DNA of 64,000 nucleotides from Phoronis australis (Eukaryota > Phoronida > Phoronidae), in NCBI GenBank assembly GCA_002633005.1, contig NMRA01000083.1, positions 384,896 through 448,895 on the forward strand. The letters run 5' to 3'. Below the pieces are notes generated by a model. That model was given only the letters and a program-made list of their open reading frames with translations. It ran no database searches and had not been told where the DNA came from. The position numbers and the translations under genes were made by a program. Positions 44,327 to 57,861 of the stretch are shown here, piece by piece (the first letter of the stretch is position 1; each line of letters begins with the position of its first letter).

Positions 44327-47300
44327 CTGGAAATACAGAGGCGCTAGTGTAACAATTGAGCTCAACTGCACTTCTGAGAGTAATACAAAAATAACACCTT
44401 ATAGTAACACGAACAATAATGGTAACAGTAACAGTAGTAGATTTAAGTAATGCTAATGACAGTTTTTGTAACTCGTTCCTATTTCTAAAAAAATTATCAA
44501 CACAACTTTTACCAGGCAAAATTTGCTCCAATGGATTCCATACAGTCCTTTTAAAAAGCTCGTTACACGAACAATAAAACACAACCACCATTATCTGACA
44601 TACCTCGCTCNGGACGATGTCGCCGACTTGTTGGCAGTGGGACTCGGTGCTGAACCTTGTTGTGTAGAGTTATTGGAGGTGGTGGCCGGAATCTCGGCAG
44701 GTGCCGACGTGGACTGAGCTTCACGCGACACATTTTGCTGGCCACAGACACGGTGATGTGTCTCCCAGTCTTTGTGTTGACAGAATGATCCACAGTAGCG
44801 TGCCACATTACAGCCACTGCATGTCTCGCTGGCCTTGCGACCACAGTTCCAGCAACTCTGGAAATACAGAGGCGCTAGTGTAACAATTGAGCTCAACTGC
44901 ACTTCTGAGAGTAATACAAAAATAACACCTTATAGTAACACGAACAATAATGGTAACAGTAACAGTAGTAGATTTAAGTAATGCTAATGACAGTGGTTGT
45001 AACTCGTTCCTATTTCTAAAAAAATTATCAACACAACTTTTACCAGGCAAAATTTGCTCCAATGGATTCCATACAGTCCTTTTAAAAAGCTTGTTACAAG
45101 AACAATAAATCACAACCACCATTATCTGACATACCTCGCTCGACTCTTCTTGTGTGTTGAGAAATGACATCACTTCATCGTGGGCTTGTTTCCTGGCATC
45201 CGCAATTGACCTCTCTATTTTGTTACGTTCATTACTGATGATCTCGTTTGCCTTACTTTCAGCTGTGCCCACCGCCTTTTGTAACTCTGACACAGCTTGA
45301 CGCTTCACTTCATTTACTGCTTCTTCTACAAGAACATAAAACAACTGGTTATATGACATGACATGATGTGACCCCGGCAGATCCATGTCATGTGAGCACA
45401 AAGTACTTCTCACCAAGTGGCGACGGAAAAAATGACCCAGTCACATGAGAATTAGTGTTAACAACTTAATTGTTTCAAAAGGTAAATTAAACACAGAAAA
45501 ACAGTGAGCTTTTGACCAGAACACAATTACATGGTACATTTTGGGGCACATGTTGCAAAGTTTTGCCTCAAAATCATTCTTCCTCCACAAAATGCCTCAT
45601 GGGTGTTCCCAGAGGACACTTGCAGCTGACCCAAACCCATGACTCACAACTTCAGGGCAACACCTACCTGCCCGCCTCTTGACCTCTGACACCCTGTCCT
45701 CAGTCTGCCTCAGAGTGTGAGCCATCATCTCATTAGTCCTCTTCTTCATGTCGCTATCAAAGCCATCACTCTGTCTCCTCATCCACACAGCTAGTTCCTC
45801 TCTGTCTCTCTGGCTCCTCTCCTGTAGTACAGCTAGGGCGCGCTTTGTCTTGTCCACCATCCCAATGATACAGTGTAACATCTGCAATGAACACGGCCAG
45901 TATTCAACATGTGCCAGGACCAATCATCCATTTACTTATTTGTCATGTCCACACTTCAAGTTACCCTAAAACATCTTGCCCTTGAGCAACTTTCCCCCGT
46001 TCACCCTACACCTTGCGACAAATATGGCGCAAACAGGATTGGACACCTGTATGCGCATACATTTTATTGTCACAAACAAAAACAAAACATCGATAATAAC
46101 AATAACAACAATAATAGTAATAATAATAGTAATACTAATAGTAATAATTACTCTGAGGCAAAATTGCACTAAAATGGTATACAAGGTGTTTTACTTTCTG
46201 ACAAATATGATTTTCTAAACAAGCCCCTAAGTCCACCATCGTCTGGGGGAGTCAGTAATTTTTCTTTTTTTTCTCCAACTAGATTATTAAGACAAACCTA
46301 AGTTTTTGGCACATAAGACAAGCATAAGTATATAGGATTCACTAATATTTTGTATTATGTATAGTGCCTATAAGATTAATTGAATAAGATTTTAAAAACA
46401 AAACTGTCAAACGTACAAGTTTTTCAGCAGCCCATTTGTCAAGACACATGACTATGCATTCAGATAGGGAAGTATTTATAACATGGTTATGAATTTTTGT
46501 GAAATGCGTCATTTGCAAGAATGATTTTTGGTTCAAGGAATACAAATTCTATACAGAAATCGAATAGATGTTGCAATGGCGTGCAGTTACCGACGAATAA
46601 AAATATAAAATAGTAAAACTAGTAAAACTAAAATGACGAGCGTCGGTACTAAAATATATTAAAATATCCCCACGTATCGAGCGATGGCATTCCCAGAAGT
46701 TGGCCATTAGCAGTTACATTAGACCACGTTAATCGTAATTTGTTGTTAGAGAATTAACAAAATTAATTGCTCTTCAAATGAACATTAATTTAATGCCTTT
46801 ACATAGAAGTTATGTAAATCCCACACAAAACCCAGTTGAAAGTAGAAAATAATGCTATTACAAATAATATGATTAAAGGAGCAGGATGCAGGAGAGTGCA
46901 GCTGAGACTCAGTACCATGTGGGACTAACTATCATTAAATGAACATCACTAGAAGGTATCAAAAGTATCACAGTCCATAATCTACCATGCTGGCTCTATT
47001 ATCATAGAGCCATATGTTCACAATCTATGCACCAGATTGGGCTTTCAATGAAAGGGGCGACATAAAACCGGATGATTTATGAACAGGCAAAGGACGATGA
47101 AAATATTATTTTTACGGTAATGTTATCACAGATATTGCGTATCATGGTTTATGGCATAAATGTTGGTCACAGGTGTAACGGCCGAAACATGTACAGTAAA
47201 AAAACTAATACGCTTAAAATGGTTTGCATCTCAAATTACGTCAACTGTATAGTATGAAGTTGATTGATGTGAATTATAATTCACAAAACGCTTAACATGA

Positions 47301-50300
47301 AGATAATTTTCCAGCAATTTGTTAAGTCAAGCGAGTTATGTAAATTTTGCCTGGCACATGATCACTACGAATCGTTAAAAAACTAAGAATAGCTGTGTCT
47401 CAGCTGCAAGAAGATGAAAGTGCAAGAAAATAATCACCAACAGTAATCTTTTAGCATCTAATGAGGGCCTAATGAAATTAGTTGGGAAAGCAGCCAGATT
47501 TCTCGTCCATCTTCTGCATTAATTCAAACATCAATGCACGTCTTCTTAAGGCACAACTAATCAGTACATAGTTAATCAAGTTACTGCCTTACAAAGTCCT
47601 GTCGACTGGGTTATTGTGAACACCAAGTTCAACGTTAGTGTGGTTGAACGGAATGCCTTCATAGTGAATGGTGTTCTTACCGTTTCAACGTGCTTCCAAT
47701 CGTCGTCAATTCTCTCCAGGTTATCGAGGCCGTCGGGTCGGTGGAAACCTGTTAAAACGAAAGCTGACTTGCAAAATGGTGCGCACATGCTGAAGGAGTG
47801 AGAAGGTGATTTATAAATAAACTGAAAATTAGATTGAAGATCCCCAGAGACTTTGAATTTGTGTGAAGCACACTGTACGACAAGGTACCCATGTGAAGGA
47901 CTATCTGTATGGTAAAATCCAAACAAAATAACCCAAACCAGACATTTGTTTCATTTTTCAAGTGCTCTCAACGCTGTTGTGAATGCATACAGTTTTTGAA
48001 AATCTACAACAGAGAAGTTGAACATGGTAAAACATTAATTTGATGCCACATATCTTTTATGAAAAAAATTAGGAAAATGAAATTTCACTTGTCCGCAATG
48101 TCGTGTCTTGAATTGGTGAGATTTTATCGTAGTTACTGATTTCCAACTAGTGTAGGAGAGATCACAGAAAAGCAAATCAAGCAACCTTTTTATGGTCAAA
48201 TACACATTTGATGTTCATGTTGTAACACTTTTCTGGATTATTTTGGTTGTAGCTACTATACTACAACAGTACAAAAGATTTCAAAATTATGCATTAACCT
48301 TTGGTCCCTATACTTTTCTCACAAGGATGGATATTCAAGCCCAACTAACAAATTGGCATTTAAAATGCAGAAATGAATAACACAAAGATGCGCTAAATCA
48401 GTACTGAAATCTATATAATGCAAATGAATTAAAAAACAAAAAATCATGGGGTGAGTTTCAACCATACATTAAACTTGCTTAAAAGTGAAATTTCTTAAAA
48501 TTTGAAGGCCATGCAATTAGCGAAACATGGGCATTAGGAAGATACCGTATATATTCTGTAGTGAAAATTACTGAAGTAACGTACTAAAAGAGCTGGCCAA
48601 TTGTCGTTCACGTTCTCTCTCCATCCGCTCACGCTCGTAACGTTCTCTCTCAAGTCTTTCCCGTTCCCGCAGTTCCCGCGACAGGTTAATATCCTGTAAC
48701 CTGATTGGCCCTCCTGTGGTGATGGAAAGAGGTGTGGTCGGACTAACGGTGTGTCCCGGACTGAGGCTGCTGTGCACTCTCTTTTCAGGGGGTTCACTTG
48801 TCTCCGTCACATTCTCTTTGGCTCTGGTTATAATATAATGCAGGCTTAGTGATTCTGACTGCAATACATTGTCAAGTTTTCATGCATTTGTCTACTCAAA
48901 CAAGTAAACCTTACAGATTTCCTTTCATTATTGACAAGGAGAAAATCATAAAATTACAATCTGTGAAATGAACTCTTGAAAATTGCTTGCAGCTATATAT
49001 GTTTATTGCAAAAACCACCCTGAAAATGACCTCTCTTCTTAACACTTAGAAATGACCTCTCACCTGTCTTGGGGTGACTTTCGTTTCCTGTTGTCATTTA
49101 TTTCTGAGAGCACCTGGTCCTGAGATTCTACGGGCGACTGTGACGAGGCATCAAACAAGATGTGCTCGTTATGAGACAGGTACTGTTGGGGAGTCTGCTT
49201 GGCAACACGGGCACAGTGTAACAGCTCCCTCTGTAGCAGAGGCAGGTTAGCCTGAAACAAGACAGGATTAAGATTTTTATTAGCTGTGAGACAAACAGCT
49301 GGTACACCGAGATTTGATTTTTTAAATCTATATTTTCTCTTACAGCAGGCAGAGATGTGCTTTGAAAACAGGCAGATATCCAATGAAGTGATTCGATCAC
49401 ATCCTACTTCCTAATATTAATGAACACCAGGCACAGAAATATATTGTACTTCCTTTCAAAAACATAATTAACATATATAAAGGCTTTGAGGAATCTTTGT
49501 TGAGTCATCACTAAGTGTCATTAAACAATAATATTATATGAGAATCTTAAGACGTGCAGGTGATATCAAGTATTGAGTGAATTAAATATGAGGTATATCA
49601 ATAATCCAACTCCACACAGATGTCTTTACCCGGGTAGCCATGATGAAACTCATCAGCAAAGTATGCAGGTGAATTCACATACAGGTAATCAGACTGAAGC
49701 GGATGTGCAGACCTATGTGTTATGGTGGCTGTAGGTGTCAGCCCCATACATTTGCGGATTGCAAGCTACAGTGCACAAACACAACCTCGACTCTACTTTC
49801 CCAATGATGCTGACGATGCAAAAACGATAAATTTTTTGTAAGCATTAACTTCAGATAAAAATGTGGAGTTGATAGTGTTTGATCTCAGCCATACCATTGA
49901 TACGAGCCCTACTAAGTTATCAAAAAATCTCAAAAGAAATCAGACCAGTGATTAATCATTACTACTAGGAATCAGTCTAACTGCAGAAATTACAGCACTA
50001 ATGACAAATATTAACAAAATGTTCACCTTAATAAACATCAATAGACTCTATGAATGTGCAAAGACAATTATCTGTTTTAAATAGCATGCTATTTCAATGC
50101 AATTTTTCATTGAAAAGAGGTCTAGCTACTTAAACATAAAGTAATAAAACATGCGAGTAGGCTATGTTCCTCGTAAAGCATTGGCTTACCTTCAAAAATG
50201 GTATGACAAATGGCCTGAGAGGGAAATTAGTCGCTTCTTGTAATTTGGCATGGAACTCTTCAATGGACAGGTGTGAATTCTGCAAGAGAACACCTGCTTA

Positions 50301-51578
50301 GTGTGAAGGGCAGTCATGCTGGACAGGTAGTGACATTGAAGACGGAGGGCCGAGTGCAGGGGGTGGCGGCAATGCCGGGGGGGCTGTGTACGTGTGGTCA
50401 GCCTCGGCACTAAAGAAAGCACGATGGAATGGAATAAAAAATGTGAGAACGAATAAACAAAATCTAGTGGGAAATTAGTTTTTGCAAGAATAGTAGGTTG
50501 AAAAAGTGGGATGATGTGAAATATTATTACAGTGCAAGAACTGCATAGACAAAGCACAAAAAAATTCTGGATTACCATCAAGTTCATAAAAAATCTTTAC
50601 ATGTAAAAGATAATACTGAAGACAAGCAAACTACGGCAAAGACCTTCAAATTGATGTTTTGCATCACAAAAATTACCACCATTCCACTGAACTCATGGGA
50701 AATTAAAGGTGTTGAAATCCAAAGGAGTTAGTTTTCTTTATTTCAGGTCTCAACAATAACAAAAAAGGAAAAAAATTCACTTCACAGCTTCCATCAACCA
50801 ACATCTGATGAAATTTTGAAAACTTCCCACAATGCAATAAACTGTTTGAAAAAGGAAAATGGCATTTTACTTTGGTTCAAATTTGAGAAAACTTTACCAT
50901 ATGAACCTAATGGTAAAAATTCATTATGAAAATGTATGTTTCCACTTAGTTTTGTACAGTTCACAGTTCAGTTGTAGAAAGCGATTACTTACCACCAGTC
51001 CTAGAACAAGGTTTCGCACGCGCTCACCAATCTCAGGCGAGATGTCTGAGCCAAACTGTTGTAACGTAGTGAGGAACCTCTTGAGCTTGCTCAGTTGCCT
51101 AGCACCACATGCTGGTGGTAACTGCTGGCTGGATAGGCTAGCAGCACCAGCTGGTGATGGTGTACGTCCATTCATGCTGCCAACAGGCGAGTGTGCGCCG
51201 TTCATCACTAAATTGAAATAGAGAGATACCATGAGCAGTGTCTTATCTAGTATTGGACCGTAAGCATGTATCTATTGAAGACAATGGACTCCTCATCTTG
51301 ATCAATGATTACTTAAAGCTTAACAGGAAAGAGAGTTACGAAAAGTGCTACCGTTGCATCACCATCACGAAAGTAATTAACACTAAAACATGCAGGCGGT
51401 TCAGCAACATGGTACTCATCAATGATTACTATTTAAAGGCCATTCAAACAACACGTACCTGCAATATTGCCACTGGCTGATAGAGGGCGAGGGGCTGTTG
51501 ATCCTGTAACTGGTGAGATAGGGGTCTGCACCTTTGCGTCGGGAGAGTCGGGCATGTTCACGTCGCGATCACGGTAAT
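44021..51578 (-). CDS. MTG8/ETO (RUNX1T1/CBFA2T, nervy) family transcriptional corepressor
   Basis: ETO-family proteins are nuclear corepressors that oligomerise and link DNA-binding factors to NCoR/SMRT, SIN3 and HDACs (family knowledge). Nine exons: 51459-51578, 50993-51207, 50190-50279, 49064-49251, 48585-48823, 47681-47748, 45668-45881, 45135-45325 and 44021-44326, all phase-compatible. From the ATG at 51555 the product has 535 residues. All four nervy homology regions are visible: NHR1/TAFH (about 65-155), NHR2 (about 288-335), NHR3 (371-430) and the NHR4 MYND finger (436-472). The MPDSP start motif also occurs in human RUNX1T1. Frame is open 5' of the ATG to the acceptor, so a longer first exon probably lies upstream. 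One ancestral gene would correspond to the three vertebrate paralogues, so no single symbol is given. Confidence 0.96.
44081..44610. repeat. Duplicate around N at 44611, copy 1 (probable haplotype)
   Basis: It runs from within the MYND exon to the last seven bases of the NHR3 exon and repeats at 44612-45141 with equal length and a few SNPs, for example TTTTTGTAAC against TGGTTGTAAC. Confidence 0.88.
44611..44611. other. Single-N assembly join
   Basis: One N joins two overlapping copies of the MYND exon region. Confidence 0.95.
44612..44857 (-). pseudogene. Truncated second copy of the MYND exon (assembly duplicate)
   Basis: It encodes the complete MYND finger and most of the tail identically, then breaks at the N about 60 bases before the stop. 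Taken literally the gene would have two MYND exons, the first without a stop. An allelic contig overlap explains it better. Confidence 0.85.
45135..45325 (-). CDS. MTG8-family exon h (NHR3 coiled coil)
   Basis: Acceptor TTGTAG, donor GAG|GTATGT. It begins [20 protein letters not shown] and ends QEESSE, a predicted coiled coil matching NHR3. Confidence 0.96.
45668..45881 (-). CDS. MTG8-family exon g (NHR2 oligomerisation helix)
   Basis: Acceptor ATTGCAG, donor GCAG|GTAGGT, phase 1. It encodes [20 protein letters not shown] and [10 protein letters not shown], matching the NHR2 hydrophobic heptads, then a helical charged stretch leading straight to NHR3. Vertebrate proteins have a longer Ser-rich insert here. 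Confidence 0.95.
45882..47680. other. Intron between exons f and g
   Basis: It contains an AT-rich AAT/ACA simple-sequence stretch near 46095-46150. Otherwise I see nothing. Confidence 0.6.
47681..47748 (-). CDS. MTG8-family exon f (start of NHR2)
   Basis: Acceptor TTAACAG, donor ACG|GTAAGA. It encodes [20 protein letters not shown] and VET, corresponding to DREWAEEWKHLDHLL of RUNX1T1. Confidence 0.9.
48585..48823 (-). CDS. MTG8-family exon e (Pro/Ser linker and charged ER repeat)
   Basis: Acceptor ACCAG before 48823, donor TTTTA|GTACGT, phase 1. It reads [20 protein letters not shown] and [14 protein letters not shown], then a run of alternating Arg and Glu ([19 protein letters not shown]). 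Vertebrate proteins have a TKEN start and a longer, less charged linker here. Confidence 0.92.
49064..49251 (-). CDS. MTG8-family exon d (NHR1, end)
   Basis: Acceptor TTTCAG, donor CAG|GTGAGA, phase 2. It begins [20 protein letters not shown], then a Ser-rich stretch ending RKRKSPQD, a likely basic nuclear-localisation segment. Confidence 0.96.
50190..50279 (-). CDS. MTG8-family exon c (NHR1, middle)
   Basis: Acceptor TTGCAG, donor AAG|GTAAGC, 30 codons: [20 protein letters not shown] and [10 protein letters not shown]. Confidence 0.97.
50993..51207 (-). CDS. MTG8-family exon b (NHR1/TAFH, first part)
   Basis: Acceptor TTTAG before 51207, donor GTG|GTAAGT. A Ser/Pro/Gly linker leads into [20 protein letters not shown] and then [18 protein letters not shown], nearly identical to vertebrate RUNX1T1. 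Confidence 0.97.
51459..51578 (-). CDS. MTG8-family exon a (MPDSP)
   Basis: Acceptor GTTATAG before 51578, donor CAG|GTACGT, phase 1. It reads [20 protein letters not shown] and a Pro/Ser-rich tail. The ATG at 51553-51555 is a possible start; an in-frame upstream exon is also possible. Confidence 0.88.
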
Positions 51579-54500
51579 CTATAACAAGTCAGGCAGAGTT
51601 AAGACCTCATCCCACTGTGGTGAGTAATCAAATGATGTGACTGACCTAACTGCCAGTATCATATGCAAGAGAACGACTGAAATGAATCCCCAACGGTACC
51701 CTCATCTCTTGTAAAATGATAAAGCCCCCAGAACGCTACCTGACAGTGCATGCTGGTCCCTCATGCAATAAGCAACAATGGTCACCTGGTTTTCATGGCC
51801 ATGTTTTTTCACAAAGGTCCCCTATCATAGATCAGTTGATCGTTTTGAAAACATTTCTTAACTTCTGAATTATGCTTGTTCATGGGTCCCCGGGTTGAAC
51901 CCTAGCAACTGAACAAACAGAGTGGTTGAATAACTGACCACAAATTACCAGTTCATGTCTGATCATCAGACAACCAAGAGTTTACTTAATTACTAAATAA
52001 GTATCTCAGATATGACAAACTGTCATACAACAAACACTTCCTGGAAAATAATTCCAGTTCTCTACAGAACATTTCTGTTAAGGCAGGTCTAAGCTCCACT
52101 GGTTCATCTCAAACCCTGGTTGGTTCACAACCCACCAGACTGACTCTGTTTCAGCTGTTCCCTTTTTCCTCTCCATATCCACATGAATACAATTATTCTG
52201 GGCAAATGAAACCAGATGGTTAACACAACTTGGCTATTAATGATCACTTCTGTCCAAGGAAATGCCTCAGTAAAATATAAATACAAGGCCAGGTTTTAAC
52301 AGGTTCACAATTAATCACACTGCAATGCATTTTTTTATCATAGCCATGCAAGTAATTAATTTGCTTGAGTAACTCTTCATTGCAAATGTTTAAATTGACT
52401 AAAATTAATGGCACAAAAGCAAAAACCAGAAAATGAAACTAGCACTGAAACAATTTTCAAACACCGTTTCAACACATTAGACTTCTATTGAATACAGGAA
52501 TAGGAGAAATAACTATCCATTTAGTACACAATATCACAGAAACATGGGTTTTTATTTTCTCTTATATCTCAACAAACCAACCATGAAGGTTAAGTATAAC
52601 CCTAGAAAAATGTCCAAATTTGGTGAACTTCGCTACATGATATCTCAGAAATGGCCAGTCAGATTTAAATGAAACTTTCAGGAAACATACCTTAAACATT
52701 AATGTTCCATTTTTACACAAGGGCCTGTCAAAAATGGGACAGGTATTTTGCATAGAAAAATTTAAAGTTCCAAAAAACAAAAACAAAAAATAATTTAGGA
52801 AACTGCAACAGTTTTTTTTGAGATTTTATCTTTGAAATTTATATCCAAAGAAATCTAGTCATGTCAATAATGCTGTGGTTGTTCTGCAATGAATGTACCT
52901 TTCGGTTTTTACTAAAACATGCAGTAAACTAACTCACATTATGACTGATTGGAATTTAGCAAACAATCAAATTCTACAGGCTTTCTACTTTTAGAAAATA
53001 TTTAATTTCACTGAGTAACTCAAATCGTTTTTAAATTTTTTAGTTCTGTGGATATTTGGGTAAATGCATAGATTTGTTGATAATGTATCATATATAAAAC
53101 TGCCAGAAAACAACTTTTATTAAAACTTGATTATTTATGGCAAGATGCTCAATATTTGAAAAAAAAATTGGCAATTGTTTTTGTATATAATTATCAGTAC
53201 CAACAATGAAGGGAATAAAGATATGCTGCTTGGCAAAGTGACAATAAATGTGAAGTTGCAAGGGCTGGAACAGCTGTCTTAATTGTTAAATTCTCATTTA
53301 GATATTCATCTGTGAGAAAATGTTGAGCTGGAGAATTCATCACCATACTGTGACTCTGTGAAGGTTCACATTTCACTTGAGGCTCTGTGATGGGATTAAC
53401 AATGTGAGCAGTCCTGGGAAGCCGTTCTGTAACAGCACCTGTTCATGTGGCCTGCTACAACCATCAACTCGTTACTACAATAGGGTAATGGGTCAAGACA
53501 CCCTCTTTAACAGGGCAATCCAGAAAAGCTTTCACAACTATTAACCCTCTGCCAGTACAATAAACTTAAATTAATTATATAAGAATCACATTTAAAGCAT
53601 ACATCATATGCTGTCACAACACAAAAAGCCTTGATGAGTCTTGCTAATTTGGGGCAGCAGTAGCGCGAGAATAAACAAATGCGAGTGATGCTATCAATAG
53701 TTGATCACCACGCGCCAGCCCCCAGGCAAGACAGATAGGATCAGGGCCAACTGTTGTGAAGCAGATGGGATCTAATATTAATTATCCAATTCATTTGTAA
53801 TACCCTTCCCAAGCTGGCTATAATAATACCATGTCACAACGGAGAAAAAATGAGAAACGGAAGTATACTTTTTAACAGGAACTTTACCCTGTGAATGAAT
53901 TCAATGACAACACTGTATATTGCATGTCCACCTGTGTTTGTGGACTGTGTCATTAGCAGTAGGGTACTAGTTCAGAATATCTCTCAATTCTGGATTGTGT
54001 TGCAAACCAGAAATGTTGCTAGTCAGAAAAGCTAAGACCAAATAATCAATAGGACATCGTTAATTACAGGCTTTTCCATAATTGTAGGCACTTCAACTTA
54101 ATTTCTTACTGGCCAAATGACCTTGTTCCTTCGAAATCATAGACACAGTCTTTAGATGAAACATAATTCAGTGTCTGAAAATTTTCTGTTGGCAGAAAAC
54201 TGCTAAGACATGCTAATCAAGATTGAACCAAAGATATGCTACTGGAACATGCCAAAATTGGTGAGCAGAGAAAAGATTGCATTTGTGCAGCAAGCTGCTC
54301 AGGATCTAAGGTTAGCAGCTTTCCCAGCTAATTCCACAACATGGCACCATATGGCTGGACACAGATGGTGTTATCAGAATACGGAAATTAAAATCCAATG
54401 AGAAGACATGCGTACTGACTCATTACATCAAGGTTCAATGGTGGATGCAGACCATAGACCAACTGAATGTGGCGGCAGAACTAGGCACAAGGTACAAACA

Positions 54501-56689
54501 GAAAATTTCAGAGAACCATTTCAAGAAGTTGAAACATGTAAATTCCTGAATAATGCAACTGAAATACGACATAACAAAAATATAACATGAAACTAGCAAG
54601 GCTGTCTAATGTCTGTCCCAGCTCTAAGGCAGATTTGAGATAATGCATTCTATAGAAGCCATATAAAAATACACAGCAAAAGAAGCCGACTTTTTAGTTT
54701 CAGACTTGAAATAAAAATTAAGCACAAGAAAGCCAGTCATCCAGTTTAGAGGAGCCTTATCTGCCATAGAGCCAACTAAATATCTAGACACTGCTGGTGT
54801 GATATAAACCACTCACTGGTGATCAGTCACCACGCACCACCACACTATCAGGTATGCAAGCTGCCTATTCCTGACAGGTAAACAGTCACACCACCTCTCA
54901 GGTAACATAGCCCACACTGAGACTTACATGTATCTGATTACATAGCAGACACAAGGTGTAGCACTATCAGGCCTAATTTGTCACTGGGAAAGACAGCCCT
55001 GCTTACTTCCTTTCAAAGACCACATGAACTACCTACTCTACAGGAATACACATGTCCCAATACACACAACATGCACTTGTGTGTGTTTTTCCAATTAGAT
55101 TTAATAAAGTGGGAGTTAATCAATTAAATAGATTAGCCATACAGTAAACACAGTCTGGCTACATACCTCTGACAACATAAATTGTTACAGGCAGAGAGTA
55201 CAACCTCTAGAACACACAAACAGTTTATAAGTCTCTGGTGCCTTGCCGTCTGACTCCCACATGAACAAACCTTCAGCCAGAGCTGTTCCTGCCGTGAAGT
55301 GATAGAACAGCTGGTGTAGCCAACAGCCAGAGTTATGGCGGCTGGAGCCAGCCAGACTGGGGCACACCTGGCAGGTCTGCTGCCAGTCAGCGCACAGCAG
55401 TTAATGCTGTCAAAACTCCAGCAGAAACCAAAACAACCATCACCAGTAGGAGCTCTTGTACTACACAAATGTAAGCAGGCTAGATTCAAACCAGATCCTG
55501 ACCATGTGTAGACATTAAGAGGGAAAACAGTGGTGGCGCCAAGCTATCATCAGAACAGCATGCTGGATGTCTACAGCTGGCCTCACTGGACTGGTCTAAA
55601 TAGCCAGGATGGGGAATGAAAACAACATGTGCAGTGACCATAGTGCACATAAAAGAACAATTAAATACATCTCTTCTACATGAGCCATGACCAGAGAATG
55701 TACTGGTGTTCCATGCCTCACCAGAGAATGTGGAATTTCAAGGATTACTGTAATAACTACAGAGAACATTTTGAAAACCATAGGAAATCATTACGACACA
55801 AATGTGAATAATTATCTCAAAGAAATGGAAGTTAATTGTGAATAAGATTTTTATGGTTCACCTATCCTTCCATAAAATTTGAAAATGTGAAAATTATTAT
55901 TCAAACATATTTCAGTGTTTCAGACTTAAAGACCATTCTAACTTAGTGATTTTCTGGCAATATGATAAAGAGGCTTCAAGTTTAGGGGACAATACTTTTA
56001 GCGTCCAGTCCGAGGTCCAACCAACTGCAAGCCTCCATGAAGGGTGTACCCATTGCGCACAGCAGAATAAGGAAGCCAAAGCTTCCTGCTAAGAAGTCAC
56101 GCAATGCCTGGATTCTCCAATAACTATACATCTGTGTCAAGATGAGGTAATTACTAACATCCTTAGCGAATCTGTACAGAAAAACAACTTCCTTGTGCTG
56201 ACCAGATGCGAACACAAACGAAAGGCGAAAAACTAGAGCACAGACAGTTGTAGAAAACTGGACTAGATTTGTTGTATACTTTTTCACTTAACAGACACTG
56301 TTGGCAATTTAGCAGCACTGGATGTGATCAGCCACATTTCCCAACTGGAAACACATGGACAATAATAGAAACACCAACGTATGTCCTAACATCCCGCACA
56401 TCTGCCTGGCATTCATCATGTATTTATAAACCTTTTATCATATTTTAATCTCCACATGTCCATTACTTGTAATATCCCAAAACAGTCCACGTCCATAACT
56501 TCATATGTGTGTATTTTCTAACAGAAATATACTTAAGTTCGTGATAAGTACACTATATCAGGGCACATAGCGTAGGCAGATAAAGGAGGACAGATAAAGG
56601 GGGGCGTTTTAATTCAGGTTTCCACCTTTGTGTGCCGACAGACAATAAAAGACAAGAAAAGAGTAAAAAGACCAGATTTTTACTTATTA

Positions 56690-56740
56690 TTATAAATTAT
56701 TATTATTATTATTATTATTATTATCATCATAATTATTATT
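56690..56740. repeat. (TTA)n microsatellite
   Basis: TTA triplets in an almost uninterrupted run, with two TCA variants at its right end. Confidence 0.9.
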
Positions 56741-57861
56741 CTACACTAATACAGCCAATCATTGGTGTACAAAAGTTAACATGAGATCACGCAACAAAAG
56801 AGGCTTCAAGAATTTGTTGTTACAAGTTGAAAGTAGCTTTTCATGAGAGGATGCCCACCTGGGTCCTTGGGTCTATGATGCCAACTCCCTTCCTGACACA
56901 GACCAGTACCATGTGGTGACAACCAGCTGGGCTCCTGGTATCCCTCATTCACTGACAGGGGAGCACACAGTTGTGGCTGGTCTATGTCACATGACACCAG
57001 ACCACTAAGGTTTACAAAATATGGAAATACAATAAACACCAGGCTACTAGAACAACATGCTTGACTTGCACTTATGAACACAGCTCACCTCAGACATGTA
57101 AACTCAGTTCACTGACTCACAAAGTCGTCCCCCCTCACAAAAGACTAGACGCGTGTCGAGATTTTTTTGGTGCATAAGCTGTGTTTCGTTAGTGTGGGCC
57201 ATTGAGTTTGCAAGTCAGTGAACTTTGTTTACAGGTCCGTGGAATATGTTTACCTATGTTCATACGTGCATGAGTGGTGTTGTTCAGATAACCTGAGCAG
57301 GCTAATAGTCTGAATTCATGTACTACAGCATCTGGGACAAATGAAAAGTTCCCTGAGGTGAAGAGGTAGATTGCTTATTATTGGAACGAAATCATTTAAT
57401 ATCAGTTATGGTAAGTAAAATAAAGATTCAAAACTATCTATACTGGATTCTGGTGTAAAACATGAAATGAAAATTCTTGAAATGTGGAGGAAAAGCTATC
57501 TGGTGGAAATAAGTGAGTTTTGTTTCCAAAGGTAGCATAGCATACTGTTACAAACATAACTTTATTACTTATTTCAGATCCGGAAAAACAGTGCCAGATC
57601 CAAGCAATTTGATAAAGGACAGATGCTAACAATTATAATTTTTTTCTAATTTTCTTTTGCCCATAGCCCGCAGTTATGAAAACAATAACACAAACTACCA
57701 TCACAGACATTCACTTTTCAAATGTGGTATGTCCACCAACCTCCTTCAGACCTTCACCAAACCACTCAACCATGTGGAGGCCATTAGTGCATGATCCAGT
57801 CTGGGGTGTGAACAAGTCACTACCCCTGTGGTAGCTGTCAGAACTCATCACTTAGCAGTCT

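Noticed and set aside
55133-56287. Minus-strand frames of 118 and 101 codons, considered as first exons of the MTG8-family gene.
   Set aside because: No match to the N-termini of the family, and no donor of the required phase was convincing.
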